Positions 1 through 7,258 of a DNA stretch of 64,000 bases are shown one piece after another. The translations under genes were made by a program, and so were the position numbers. Under the pieces are notes generated by a model. The model saw only the letters and a list, made by a program, of their open reading frames with translations, searched no databases and was not told the DNA's origin. Source of the stretch: Haloferax namakaokahaiae (GTDB lineage: Archaea; Halobacteriota; Halobacteria; Halobacteriales; Haloferacaceae); contig NZ_JBHTAA010000005.1 of the NCBI RefSeq assembly GCF_042663225.1, positions 310,001 through 374,000 of the forward strand, in the 5' to 3' direction. The stretch's first letter is position 1; every line of letters starts with the position of its first letter.

Positions 1-1536
1 GGCCGCGAGCTTGTTGGCGTAGACGGCGTTGATTGCGGCTTCGGGGCCCATAATGCCGATTTCGCCGGAGGGGAGCGCGATGACGCTCTCGGGGTCGTAG
101 GCGGGGCCGCCCATCGCGTAGATACCTGCACCGTAGGCCTTGCGCACGAGGACGGTCTGTTTGGGGACCGTCGCCGACGAGGTGGCGTAGATGAACTTCT
201 TGCCCTTCTCCAGAATCGCGTCCTTCTCGACTTGCGACCCGGCCATGAATCCCGGCGTGTCACAGAGATAGAGGAGCGGAATTTCGTAGGCGTCACAGGT
301 CCAGATGAACTCGGCGGCCTTCTCGGCGGCGTCGGGGAAGATAGCGCCCGAGCGCTCGATTGGCTGGTTGGCGACGATACCGACCGGCCGGCCGTCGATG
401 CGGGCGAACGCGGTGACGATTTCCGGCCCGTAGTCGGCTTTGAGTTCGAACATCGATTCGGCGTCTACGACGCGCTCGATGAGGTCGTGAACGTCGTACG
501 GGCGGTTCGGCGACTCGGGGATGAGTTCGTCGATGCCATCGGGCGAAAAGCGCGGCGGCTTCGGCTCGGATTCCGGTGGCTTCTCGCCGGCCTTGTTCGG
601 CAGGTACGTGACGAGTTTCGAGACGAGTTCGCGGGCGTGCTCCTCGTCGCGGGCGATGAGGTCCGCACTACCGGATTCTTCGGCGTGCATGTGCGCGCCG
701 CCGAGTTCCTGCATCGAAATCTCCTCGCCGGTGACCATCTTCACCATCCGGGGCGAGGCGATGGCCATCGCGGACATGCCTTCGACCATGATGGTGAAGT
801 CGGCGAAGACGGGCGTGTACGCGGCACCGGCGATACACGGCCCATAGAGGACGCAAATCTGTGGGACGTACCCCGAGAGCATCGAGTGGTTGTAGTAGTA
901 CTTCCCGATGCCTTCGCGGTTGGCGAAGAAGCCGGTCTGCTGGTCGATTCGGCCGCCGGAGGAGTCCATCAGATAGAGGACCGGCTTGCCGGTCTTGAGC
1001 GCCCGCTGTTGCATGCGGAGGAACTTCTCGACGCCGTGACGGGCCATCGACCCGGCCTTGACGGTAAAGTCGTTGGCCATGAAGTGCAGGTCGCGGCCCT
1101 CGAAGTTCGCCGCACCCGTGATGAGACCGTCCGCGGGGAGTCGGTTGTTCGGGTCCTCCTCCTCGACTTTCGGCGACTCGCCGTGCCACGAGTCGAACTG
1201 TGCGAACTTGCCGTCCTCGAAGCTGAGACCGTCGGGAAACCAGAGGTCGAGTCGGTCGCGGACGAACAGTTTTCCCTGCTCCGGGAGGCGGTCTTTGTAC
1301 TTCTGTGGGCCGCCGTCGAGGATGTCCGCGATTTCCTTGCGAAGTTGCTCCTCGCGCTCGGTCGGGCCGAGGTCGTCGTCGAGCGGGAAGGCGTCTGCGG
1401 GCGGTTCGGCGTTCGCGGCGGCGCCCGAGTCGTCGCCGACGTACACGTCCACGTCGGTTCCGAGGTGCCGAGCCAACGAGCGTGCGATGGCTTCGGCTTC
1501 CTCACCGGTCGCGCCGTCACCGATTCTGACCTTCAT
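1..1536 (-). CDS. Acyl-CoA carboxylase carboxyltransferase (beta) subunit, propionyl-CoA carboxylase type, 3' end cut by window
   Basis: Transfers the carboxyl group from carboxybiotin to an acyl-CoA, most likely propionyl-CoA, giving methylmalonyl-CoA. The 512 visible codons contain crotonase-fold carboxyltransferase signatures: a GGRIDQQ stretch, GPCIAGAAY and, near the window edge, CDTPGFMAG followed by GAGIYAMGGPAYDP. The frame is still open at base 1, so the C-terminus lies outside. The start is the ATG at 1536, just inside a tight divergent junction with the lipoprotein gene. The first 45 or so residues (MKVRIGDGATGEEAEAIA onward, then VDVYVGDD) are not part of the usual beta subunit and look like a small fused domain. 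The mutase at 59673 and epimerase at 62707 would complete the propionyl-CoA route. Substrate is inferred from family, not proven. Confidence 0.88.
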   Translation of the reverse strand, partial: MKVRIGDGATGEEAEAIARSLARHLGTDVDVYVGDDSGAAANAEPPADAFPLDDDLGPTEREEQLRKEIADILDGGPQKYKDRLPEQGKLFVRDRLDLWFPDGLSFEDGKFAQFDSWHGESPKVEEEDPNNRLPADGLITGAANFEGRDLHFMANDFTVKAGSMARHGVEKFLRMQQRALKTGKPVLYLMDSSGGRIDQQTGFFANREGIGKYYYNHSMLSGYVPQICVLYGPCIAGAAYTPVFADFTIMVEGMSAMAIASPRMVKMVTGEEISMQELGGAHMHAEESGSADLIARDEEHARELVSKLVTYLPNKAGEKPPESEPKPPRFSPDGIDELIPESPNRPYDVHDLIERVVDAESMFELKADYGPEIVTAFARIDGRPVGIVANQPIERSGAIFPDAAEKAAEFIWTCDAYEIPLLYLCDTPGFMAGSQVEKDAILEKGKKFIYATSSATVPKQTVLVRKAYGAGIYAMGGPAYDPESVIALPSGEIGIMGPEAAINAVYANKLAA

Positions 1537-1577
1537 GTTCAGGGATGCGGCACGGTATTCAAAATGGTTTTCCATGT

Positions 1578-2927
1578 ATGATTTCGGTCGAAAACGATAG
1601 GGTGAGTGCGTTCACATGGCGAGACGTGTCCCCTCCACCGTTCTCCCGTCGGTCTGTTCTCAAACTGACCGGCGCACTCGCCGTCTCCGGACTCGCTGGC
1701 TGTCTCGGCCAGCCAAAATACGACCGTGACGCGCTCGACGAGGCGCTCGCCACCTCACTCCCGATCGTCGGGCCGCCGTCGCTCCCGCTTCGAAATGGCT
1801 ACCGGTCGGCCGCCCGCGAAACTGCCCAGGAACAGGCGAGCCGACTCGACTCCCGACTGTCGAACCTTCCCGACGGACTCGACGCTGAAGACCGTGCTGT
1901 GTATTCTGCCCGTGACAACCTCAGTGACGCGCGTGGCCTGTTGGCAGGACAGTTCCCGCAGACCTCCGAACTCGATGCGATTCGGTACGCCCGCGAACTG
2001 CTCGGTGAAGGCCATGGATGGCTTGACGCGGCGACGGGAGCGAGAACCGAAGCAGACCTCCGGGAACGAATCGAGGCTTTTCGGCCAGTCGTCTCCGACC
2101 AGCGAGGTGAAGTCGAATACCGAGCGACAACGATTCCGACGGGAATCGTCGTCGCGGGTGCGACTGAAGACCGACTCTGGCACGCATCGACGTACCTCGA
2201 ACAGGCTGCCGAACGGGTCGATACCGCTTCGGAAAACGGCGCGGACTCTCGACTCACCCACTTCGCGCAGGCGGCAGGCTACATCGCCGCGATTCGTGCC
2301 TGTGTCGCCGACGCGGGGGCGATTATCGATGGCCAGCAGAAACAGATATTCGACAATACTCCAAGCCTGCGCGAACCGATGGAGCGCGCGGCAGCGACGC
2401 TCTTGGAAACTCTCGAACCAGAAATCAGCGTCCTCGGATTGCTTTCGACCGATTCAACCGTCGCATTACGGGCTGCGAGCGTACTCACACCGAACAGACC
2501 TCGTTCGGAGTACGAGGCACTCGGGCGGAACGAACCTGCGTCGAGTCTCATCGACTTTTCGCCGAAGATTCACCAACTCCACGCTCGCCGTGCGTTCGTC
2601 CGGGAGCACGAGTCGATAGTACTCCCTGACGCTGATTCGACCGAGTCTGTGCTCCACGCACGAACGTCGGCAATCGACGCGCTCCGGGATGCACTCGAAT
2701 CACAGCCCGGGCCACTCGAACGAATACTCCTCGGCCACGCAGTGAGAGAGCTACAGAGGGGAGACGACCGACTCGAAGATGTGGCACGAGAGACCGCGAA
2801 CGACAAGTCGGCTGCAACTGATTCTGCGAAGTGGGCCGCTGCCGAGTACGTTGCAGGGCGATATTTGGTCGAAGCAGTGAAACCGGCCGCTCTCAGAGTC
2901 GTCAACGAAGTCGAAAGCGAAGTATGA
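1578..2927 (+). CDS. Tat-exported lipoprotein, unknown function
   Basis: A predicted membrane-anchored lipoprotein of about 449 residues. Near the N-terminus there is a twin-arginine stretch (FSRRSVLKLTG), a hydrophobic run and a lipobox (LAGC), so export is likely by the Tat system with lipid attached to the Cys of LAGCLG. The mature part is largely helical and acidic, with no enzyme motif I recognise. I prefer the ATG at 1578 (MISVENDR), although an in-frame ATG at 1545 and a GTG at 1602 also exist; only about 40 bp separate it from the divergent carboxylase gene. The stop lies two bases before the stop of the convergent fbp gene. Confidence 0.8.
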   Translation: MISVENDRVSAFTWRDVSPPPFSRRSVLKLTGALAVSGLAGCLGQPKYDRDALDEALATSLPIVGPPSLPLRNGYRSAARETAQEQASRLDSRLSNLPDGLDAEDRAVYSARDNLSDARGLLAGQFPQTSELDAIRYARELLGEGHGWLDAATGARTEADLRERIEAFRPVVSDQRGEVEYRATTIPTGIVVAGATEDRLWHASTYLEQAAERVDTASENGADSRLTHFAQAAGYIAAIRACVADAGAIIDGQQKQIFDNTPSLREPMERAAATLLETLEPEISVLGLLSTDSTVALRAASVLTPNRPRSEYEALGRNEPASSLIDFSPKIHQLHARRAFVREHESIVLPDADSTESVLHARTSAIDALRDALESQPGPLERILLGHAVRELQRGDDRLEDVARETANDKSAATDSAKWAAAEYVAGRYLVEAVKPAALRVVNEVESEV

Positions 2928-2928
2928 G

Positions 2929-3822
2929 TTAGGCCAGCGCCGCTTCGAGTTCCGCGACGAGGTCCGAATTGCCGATGTGAAGCGGACTGCGCGCGTGCAG
3001 GTCGTCTTTCGCCACAGCCAAGAGCGACTTCTCGCCGTTCGACGACGACCCACCGGCGGTTTCGAGGATGTAGCCGATTGGGTACGTCTCGAACTGGACC
3101 CGGAGTTTGCCCTCGGGCGCGGATTCGAGCGCGGGGTAACTGAAGATGCCGCCGTAGGTGAGAATCTGGTTCACGTCGCCGATCATCGACCCGCCGTAGC
3201 GGAGTTTGCGCGAGGGGTCTTTCTCCACGTCTCGTGCGAACTGGGTGAAGTCGTCGGTCCAGTCGGGGACGCGACCACCGAAGCCGTAGACGGTGCCTTC
3301 GTCGGGGAGCGTGATGTCGTCGCGGACGAGTTCGTAGTTCGACTCGTCGGTGATGACGTACTCCGAGACGGTCCCGCCGCGCGCGACGATCATCGTCATG
3401 ATGGGACCGTAGAGGACGTAGCCCGCGGCGACGAGGTCGGTTCCGCGTGCCGGGAGCGGCGCGTCGTAGACGGCGAAAATCGTCCCGACGGTGTTGTTCG
3501 GTTTGAGGTTCGACGACCCGTCGAGTGGGTCCACCGCGACAGAGAGGTCACCGGTCCCAACGTCGATTGCCTCGGGGCGCTCTTCGCTCGCGTACTCGCC
3601 GACGCCGTCGAGACCGCCGAGTCGTTTACACAGGAGGTCGTCGGCGAACACGTCGGCGGCCATCTGCGTCTCGCCGCTCGGGTTCGTCTCCTCGGCCTTG
3701 ATTCGGCGGCCGGGGAGTCCGGCGCGAATCTCGGGAGCGGTCGCTGCGATGACATCGACGACCCGGTCGATGGTCTGGATTGCGGTCGCCGAGTCTGCGG
3801 TGTTGAAATCTTTGGTCGCCAT
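2929..3822 (-). CDS. fbp: Fructose-1,6-bisphosphatase, class I
   Basis: Hydrolyses fructose 1,6-bisphosphate to fructose 6-phosphate in gluconeogenesis; cytoplasmic. The 297-residue protein has the family's metal-binding VDPLDGSSN motif (about residue 99), an upstream E-rich metal-ligand stretch (EYASEE), and a C-terminal block with YPIGYILETAGG and GEKSLLAV typical of class I enzymes. The ATG at 3822 overlaps the stop of a 37-codon upstream ORF as TAATG. A GGAGG element lies ten bases before the start, unusual in this mostly leaderless genome and consistent with re-initiation or coupled translation. Confidence 0.95.
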   Translation of the reverse strand: MATKDFNTADSATAIQTIDRVVDVIAATAPEIRAGLPGRRIKAEETNPSGETQMAADVFADDLLCKRLGGLDGVGEYASEERPEAIDVGTGDLSVAVDPLDGSSNLKPNNTVGTIFAVYDAPLPARGTDLVAAGYVLYGPIMTMIVARGGTVSEYVITDESNYELVRDDITLPDEGTVYGFGGRVPDWTDDFTQFARDVEKDPSRKLRYGGSMIGDVNQILTYGGIFSYPALESAPEGKLRVQFETYPIGYILETAGGSSSNGEKSLLAVAKDDLHARSPLHIGNSDLVAELEAALA

Positions 3823-3935
3823 TAGTGGGTTTCCTCCGTCTGTCGTGCAGTTTCGCGTGACACGCGAGAACCGCCGGTCAACGAGGGCACGTCGAGGGAG
3901 TCCGTATTGGAGGTGAGGTGGTCGGCACCGGGCAT
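3822..3935 (-). CDS. 37-residue upstream ORF overlapping the fbp start (putative leader peptide)
   Basis: An ATG at 3935 opens 37 codons and closes with a TAA that shares its last A with the fbp ATG (TAATG). A TATA-like element (minus strand TTTATATA) at 3961-3970 is centred about 31 nt before this ATG, so transcription would start within a few bases of it. The peptide begins MPGADHLTSNTD, is hydrophilic and matches no family I know. Coupled translation with fbp is inferred. The alternative is that it is only the untranslated 5' leader of fbp. Confidence 0.45.
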   Translation of the reverse strand: MPGADHLTSNTDSLDVPSLTGGSRVSRETARQTEETH

Positions 3936-3960
3936 CGTCTACTACAAAATCCGGTAATAT

Positions 3961-3970
3961 TGTATATAAA
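3961..3970 (-). promoter_or_regulatory. TATA box for fbp and its upstream ORF
   Basis: The minus strand reads TTTATATACA, a good match to the haloarchaeal TATA consensus, set in an AT-rich patch. Its centre is about 31 nt from the upstream ORF start and about 144 nt from the fbp start, so fbp would have a 5' leader of more than 110 nt. Confidence 0.6.
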
Positions 3971-4116
3971 GCCTGTGTATGATTTGAATTAGCTGATTCT
4001 CCTGAAATTGGTGTTTTTGAGGATTGTAGTCAAATATTACAGGTCGAACTTTGTAGAACCAAACTTACTACCCGAATAGTAAATTTGTCGGTGGACGGAC
4101 GAACCGAGCGAGTCAG

Positions 4117-5022
4117 TTACTCCATCACGTCGCGGGCCTGTCTTTTCCATTCGCTGACGCGTCCTTCGTCGATGAGCAGTGCGTCCGCGATGTGTTCGGG
4201 GTCGGCAGTGGCGAGTCGTCGAACCGACCGAACGCCGGCCTCCGAGAGCATCTCGGCCTCTTCTTCGCCGACTCCGTCGAGCACGGTCAGCGGCGTCGGC
4301 TTCGAGCGTTCGCGCCACGCGGCTTCCGCGGCGAGCGCGTCACCCGACCCGTCTGCGGTCGTTCCGCGACTCTGACCGGGCGTCCAATCACCGCTCGTCC
4401 GCGGACTGGTTCCAGCGCCGTCGTCGCCGCTCGGCGTCCAATCGCCATCCTGAACCGATACGCCGTCAGCGCTCTGCGTGTCTCCTTTCGGGGTCCAGTC
4501 GCCGTCGCGGGCGGGACTCGAAGCCGACCCTGTTGCCGTCGCACCTGTGGGTGTCCAGTCCCCGGACTCCGGTTCCTCGTCGGACTTCCAACTCCCCGAA
4601 CTCGCCGCAATCCACTGGCGTTCTTCGTCGTCGAGACCGCGTACCTGCGACGAGCGCCGGTCGAGGTCGTCGCCCGAACTGAACGACCACGAGAGGGAGT
4701 GCCACCGTCGAATCTTCGCCGCCACGCCCGGGTTGACGCCCGCCGCGACGAGGTCACGGAACGACACCGCGCCGTCGAGGATGCTTTCGACGCCGATGTC
4801 CGCTGCTTCCAGCGACTCGCTCGTCGCCGGTCCGATGAACTTCAAGTCTTCTAAGTCTTCGATTGCGTCCCCGTGCTCGGACGCTGCTTGCGGGCGGATT
4901 AACTGCTCGAACGCCGCCTCCGGCGTGTCGGGTCCGTCGTCCGTTCGGCCGTCTTCAGGCGCTGACGACTCGTCCTCCTCGTGGTCGGTGTCGTCCGTGC
5001 CCGTGTCGTTCTCGTCAGTCAC
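4117..5022 (-). CDS. Helix-hairpin-helix protein with four GDWTP repeats
   Basis: A 301-residue protein of unknown role. After an acidic N-terminal tail (residues 1-35) comes a helix-hairpin-helix-like block (about 57-106, LKFIGPATSESLEAADIG). The middle is a disordered Gly/Ser/Asp segment carrying four copies of GDWTP starting near residues 154, 174, 193 and 211, then a second HhH-like block (about 243-298, LTVLDGVGEEEAEMLSEAG). HhH domains usually bind DNA without sequence specificity or mediate protein contacts; the conserved W-containing repeats could be short docking motifs (inference). Start is a GTG at 5022. It is divergent from the hydroxyacyl-CoA dehydrogenase. Confidence 0.85.
   Translation of the reverse strand: MTDENDTGTDDTDHEEDESSAPEDGRTDDGPDTPEAAFEQLIRPQAASEHGDAIEDLEDLKFIGPATSESLEAADIGVESILDGAVSFRDLVAAGVNPGVAAKIRRWHSLSWSFSSGDDLDRRSSQVRGLDDEERQWIAASSGSWKSDEEPESGDWTPTGATATGSASSPARDGDWTPKGDTQSADGVSVQDGDWTPSGDDGAGTSPRTSGDWTPGQSRGTTADGSGDALAAEAAWRERSKPTPLTVLDGVGEEEAEMLSEAGVRSVRRLATADPEHIADALLIDEGRVSEWKRQARDVME
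4378..4563 (-). repeat. Coding repeat, four GDWTP units
   Basis: Within the HhH protein, the pentapeptide GDWTP recurs four times at spacings of 20, 19 and 18 residues. Each is preceded by Ser or Asp and followed by Gly or Lys within two residues, and the units are separated by low-complexity Ser/Thr/Gly/Asp linkers. Confidence 0.85.
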
Positions 5023-5135
5023 CGTTGACTCTCACTTTCTTGCACCGAACTTGAGCGTTTCCGTGAATGTCACGAGTTTGTCACGGTTTTTGATGAGTCG
5101 GCAAGTTTTACTAACTCACCGGAGCACCTTCGGCC

Positions 5136-5996
5136 ATGCGCGGCACGAACGATATCGACACGGTGGGCGTCATCGGCGCTGGAACGATGGGCAACGGAAT
5201 CGCACAGGTCGCGGCCATGTCGGGCTACGACGTGGTGATGCGTGACCTCGAAGACGAGTACGTCGAACGCGGTCTCGATGCTATCGACGACAGTCTCTCC
5301 CGGTTCGTCTCCAAGGAGAAACTGAGCGAATCGGAAGCCGACGAGGTTCGTGACCGACTCACCGGCACGACCGAGTTCGACGACCTCGCGGACTGCGACT
5401 TCGTCGTCGAGGCGGCCGTCGAGAACATGGACATCAAGCGCTCTATCTTCTCGGACCTCGACGACATCATGCCCGAAGACGTGATTCTGGCGACCAACAC
5501 GAGTACGCTCTCGATTACGACCATCGCGGCCGCGACCGACCGCCCCGAACAGGTCGTCGGTCTCCACTTCATGAACCCCGTCCCCATCATGAAGGGCGTC
5601 GAAGTCGTCCGCGGCGAGCACTCTTCGGAGGAGGTCGTCGAGTTCGCCCACGAATTCTCCGAGAAACTCGGCAAGGAGACGTGGGAGTCCGACGACAAAC
5701 CCGGATTCGTCACGAACCGAATCCTCATGCCGTGGCTCAACGAGGGCATCCGCGCCTTCGACGAGGGCGTCGCCTCGAAGGAAGACATCGACCGCGGCAT
5801 GACCCTCGGTACGAACGTCCCGATGGGCCCGCTCACGCTCGCCGACCACATCGGTCTCGACATCTGTCTCGACGCGTCTGAAACCCTCTTCGAAGAACTC
5901 GGCGACCGGTACAAGCCCGCCTACCTGCTCAAGCGCAAAGTCGCCGCGGGCGACCTCGGGAAGAAGACTGGGAAGGGCTTCTACGAGTACGAGTAA
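5136..5996 (+). CDS. hbd: 3-hydroxyacyl-CoA dehydrogenase
   Basis: NAD-dependent oxidation of 3-hydroxyacyl-CoA to 3-oxoacyl-CoA (beta-oxidation type). The 286-residue single-domain-length enzyme has the Rossmann GxGxxG motif (VGVIGAGTMGNGIA), the catalytic His in GLHFMNPVP, and the C-terminal helical dimerisation domain with DKPGFVTNRI and GKKTGKGFYEYE. A TATA-like box (AGTTTTACTA) about 28 nt before the ATG at 5136 supports a leaderless mRNA. It is monocistronic, followed by an oppositely oriented small membrane protein. Confidence 0.94.
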   Translation: MRGTNDIDTVGVIGAGTMGNGIAQVAAMSGYDVVMRDLEDEYVERGLDAIDDSLSRFVSKEKLSESEADEVRDRLTGTTEFDDLADCDFVVEAAVENMDIKRSIFSDLDDIMPEDVILATNTSTLSITTIAAATDRPEQVVGLHFMNPVPIMKGVEVVRGEHSSEEVVEFAHEFSEKLGKETWESDDKPGFVTNRILMPWLNEGIRAFDEGVASKEDIDRGMTLGTNVPMGPLTLADHIGLDICLDASETLFEELGDRYKPAYLLKRKVAAGDLGKKTGKGFYEYE

Positions 5997-6032
5997 GTCT
6001 CTCCCTCTGTTTCTGTTTCTTCCTCGCGTTCG

Positions 6033-6242
6033 TCACTCTCGCAATCGCATCAGACCAGCACCGACCACCGCGACGACGAGAAAGAATCCGCCGAGACCCG
6101 CCAGCGTCACCGCGAGTCCAGTCACTTCTGCGACACCGCCGCTGGCGACGTACGTCAAGACAGCGGCGAAGAAGAAGAGCGCGGCCACGAAGCCACCGAC
6201 GAAGAGGACGAGCGTCGGCGAGAGGTAGTCGTCTGCGGGCAC
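6033..6242 (-). CDS. Small membrane protein, two transmembrane segments
   Basis: A 69-residue hydrophobic protein with two predicted membrane helices (about residues 10-33 and 40-63) and a basic C-terminal end (MRLRE). The start is a GTG at 6242; the nearby ATG at 6252 is in another frame. It has no enzyme motif. Small two-helix proteins of this kind are common orphan genes in haloarchaea. It is divergent from the ABC exporter operon, but no functional link is shown. Confidence 0.7.
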   Translation of the reverse strand: MPADDYLSPTLVLFVGGFVAALFFFAAVLTYVASGGVAEVTGLAVTLAGLGGFFLVVAVVGAGLMRLRE

Positions 6243-6321
6243 ACCGATTCATAGGAACCCGACTACGAAACTGTTGGCGTCACGAACCGATGCCTATCAG
6301 TTCTGAATATCCGCGCGAACC

Positions 6322-6328
6322 TTTTATT
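6322..6328 (+). promoter_or_regulatory. TATA box of the ABC exporter operon
   Basis: The sequence CTTTTATTC is centred about 28 nt before the ATG at 6353, so the operon mRNA should begin at or next to the start codon. This also argues for the 6353 start over an in-frame ATG at 6290. Confidence 0.65.
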
Positions 6329-6352
6329 CTGTGGCGCGTGAACGTCTGTCCA

Positions 6353-7258
6353 ATGATAACGGTCGAGAACCTGCGGAAGACCTACGGCGACTTCCCCGCC
6401 GTCGTGGGAAGCGACTTCTCGGTCGAGTCCGGAGAGGTGTTCGGCATCGTCGGTCCCAACGGGGCGGGCAAGACGACGACGCTGAAGATGCTCGCCGGTC
6501 TCATCGAACCGACTGCCGGGTCGGCCGACGTGCTCGGATTCGACCCCGAAGACCCCGCGATGCGCCGGAAACTCGGCTTCCTCCCCGAGGAGTCCCCGCT
6601 CTACGAAGACATGACGCCGCGGTCGTACCTTCGCTTTTTCGCCGACCTGTACGACGTGCCGCGCGACGTCGCGGACGACCGAACCAACGCCGTCCTCGAC
6701 AGGTTGGACCTCGAATATCGGGACCGCCGTCTCGGCGACATGTCGAAGGGCATGAAGCGCAAGGTGGCAATCGCCCGGTCGCTCGTCAACGACCCCGAGT
6801 TGCTCATCTACGACGAACCCGCGAGCGGACTCGACCCGCTGACGACGAACGTCGTACTCGAATTCGTCCGCGAACTCAGGAACGACGGCAAGACCGTCGT
6901 CTTCAGCGCCCACAACCTGTTCCACGTCGAATCCATCTGCGACCGCGTGGTCATCATGAACCGCGGCGAAATCATCGCCCGCGGGACGATTCCGGAGATA
7001 CGCGACGAACACGGTGAGACCGCCTACCGCGTCTACACGACGGTCGAACTCCCCGAGAGCGAGCGCGAGGGCGACCGGTTCGTCTCGGTCGTCGAGACGA
7101 TGGACGAGGTCGAATCCCTCCGCCAGGCCGCCGCCGATGCGGGTGGGACCGTCTCCGACATCCGAACCGACGAGGCGTCGCTGGAGGATATCTTCCTCCG
7201 TCTCGCGCGCGACGCACCCACCAAGAGCACCACCGAGGGAGGGCGCGGCGTCTCGTGA
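6353..7258 (+). CDS. ABC exporter ATP-binding protein
   Basis: The 301-residue ATPase powers an ABC-2 type exporter formed with the two permeases downstream. Visible motifs are Walker A (GPNGAGKTTT), the Q-loop region (FLPEE), signature variant DMSKGMKRKVAIARSL, Walker B (LLIYDEPASGLDP) and the H-loop (FSAHNL). The C-terminal ~70 residues form the accessory domain usual in NatA-like exporters. Its stop overlaps the GTG start of the next gene (GTGA), indicating an operon of 6353-10192. The substrate cannot be told from sequence. Confidence 0.92.
   Translation: MITVENLRKTYGDFPAVVGSDFSVESGEVFGIVGPNGAGKTTTLKMLAGLIEPTAGSADVLGFDPEDPAMRRKLGFLPEESPLYEDMTPRSYLRFFADLYDVPRDVADDRTNAVLDRLDLEYRDRRLGDMSKGMKRKVAIARSLVNDPELLIYDEPASGLDPLTTNVVLEFVRELRNDGKTVVFSAHNLFHVESICDRVVIMNRGEIIARGTIPEIRDEHGETAYRVYTTVELPESEREGDRFVSVVETMDEVESLRQAAADAGGTVSDIRTDEASLEDIFLRLARDAPTKSTTEGGRGVS

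Noticed and set aside
232..1600. Long plus-strand frames opposite the carboxylase gene
   Set aside because: They lie antisense to a clear carboxyltransferase and are Arg/Val-rich shadows caused by high GC.
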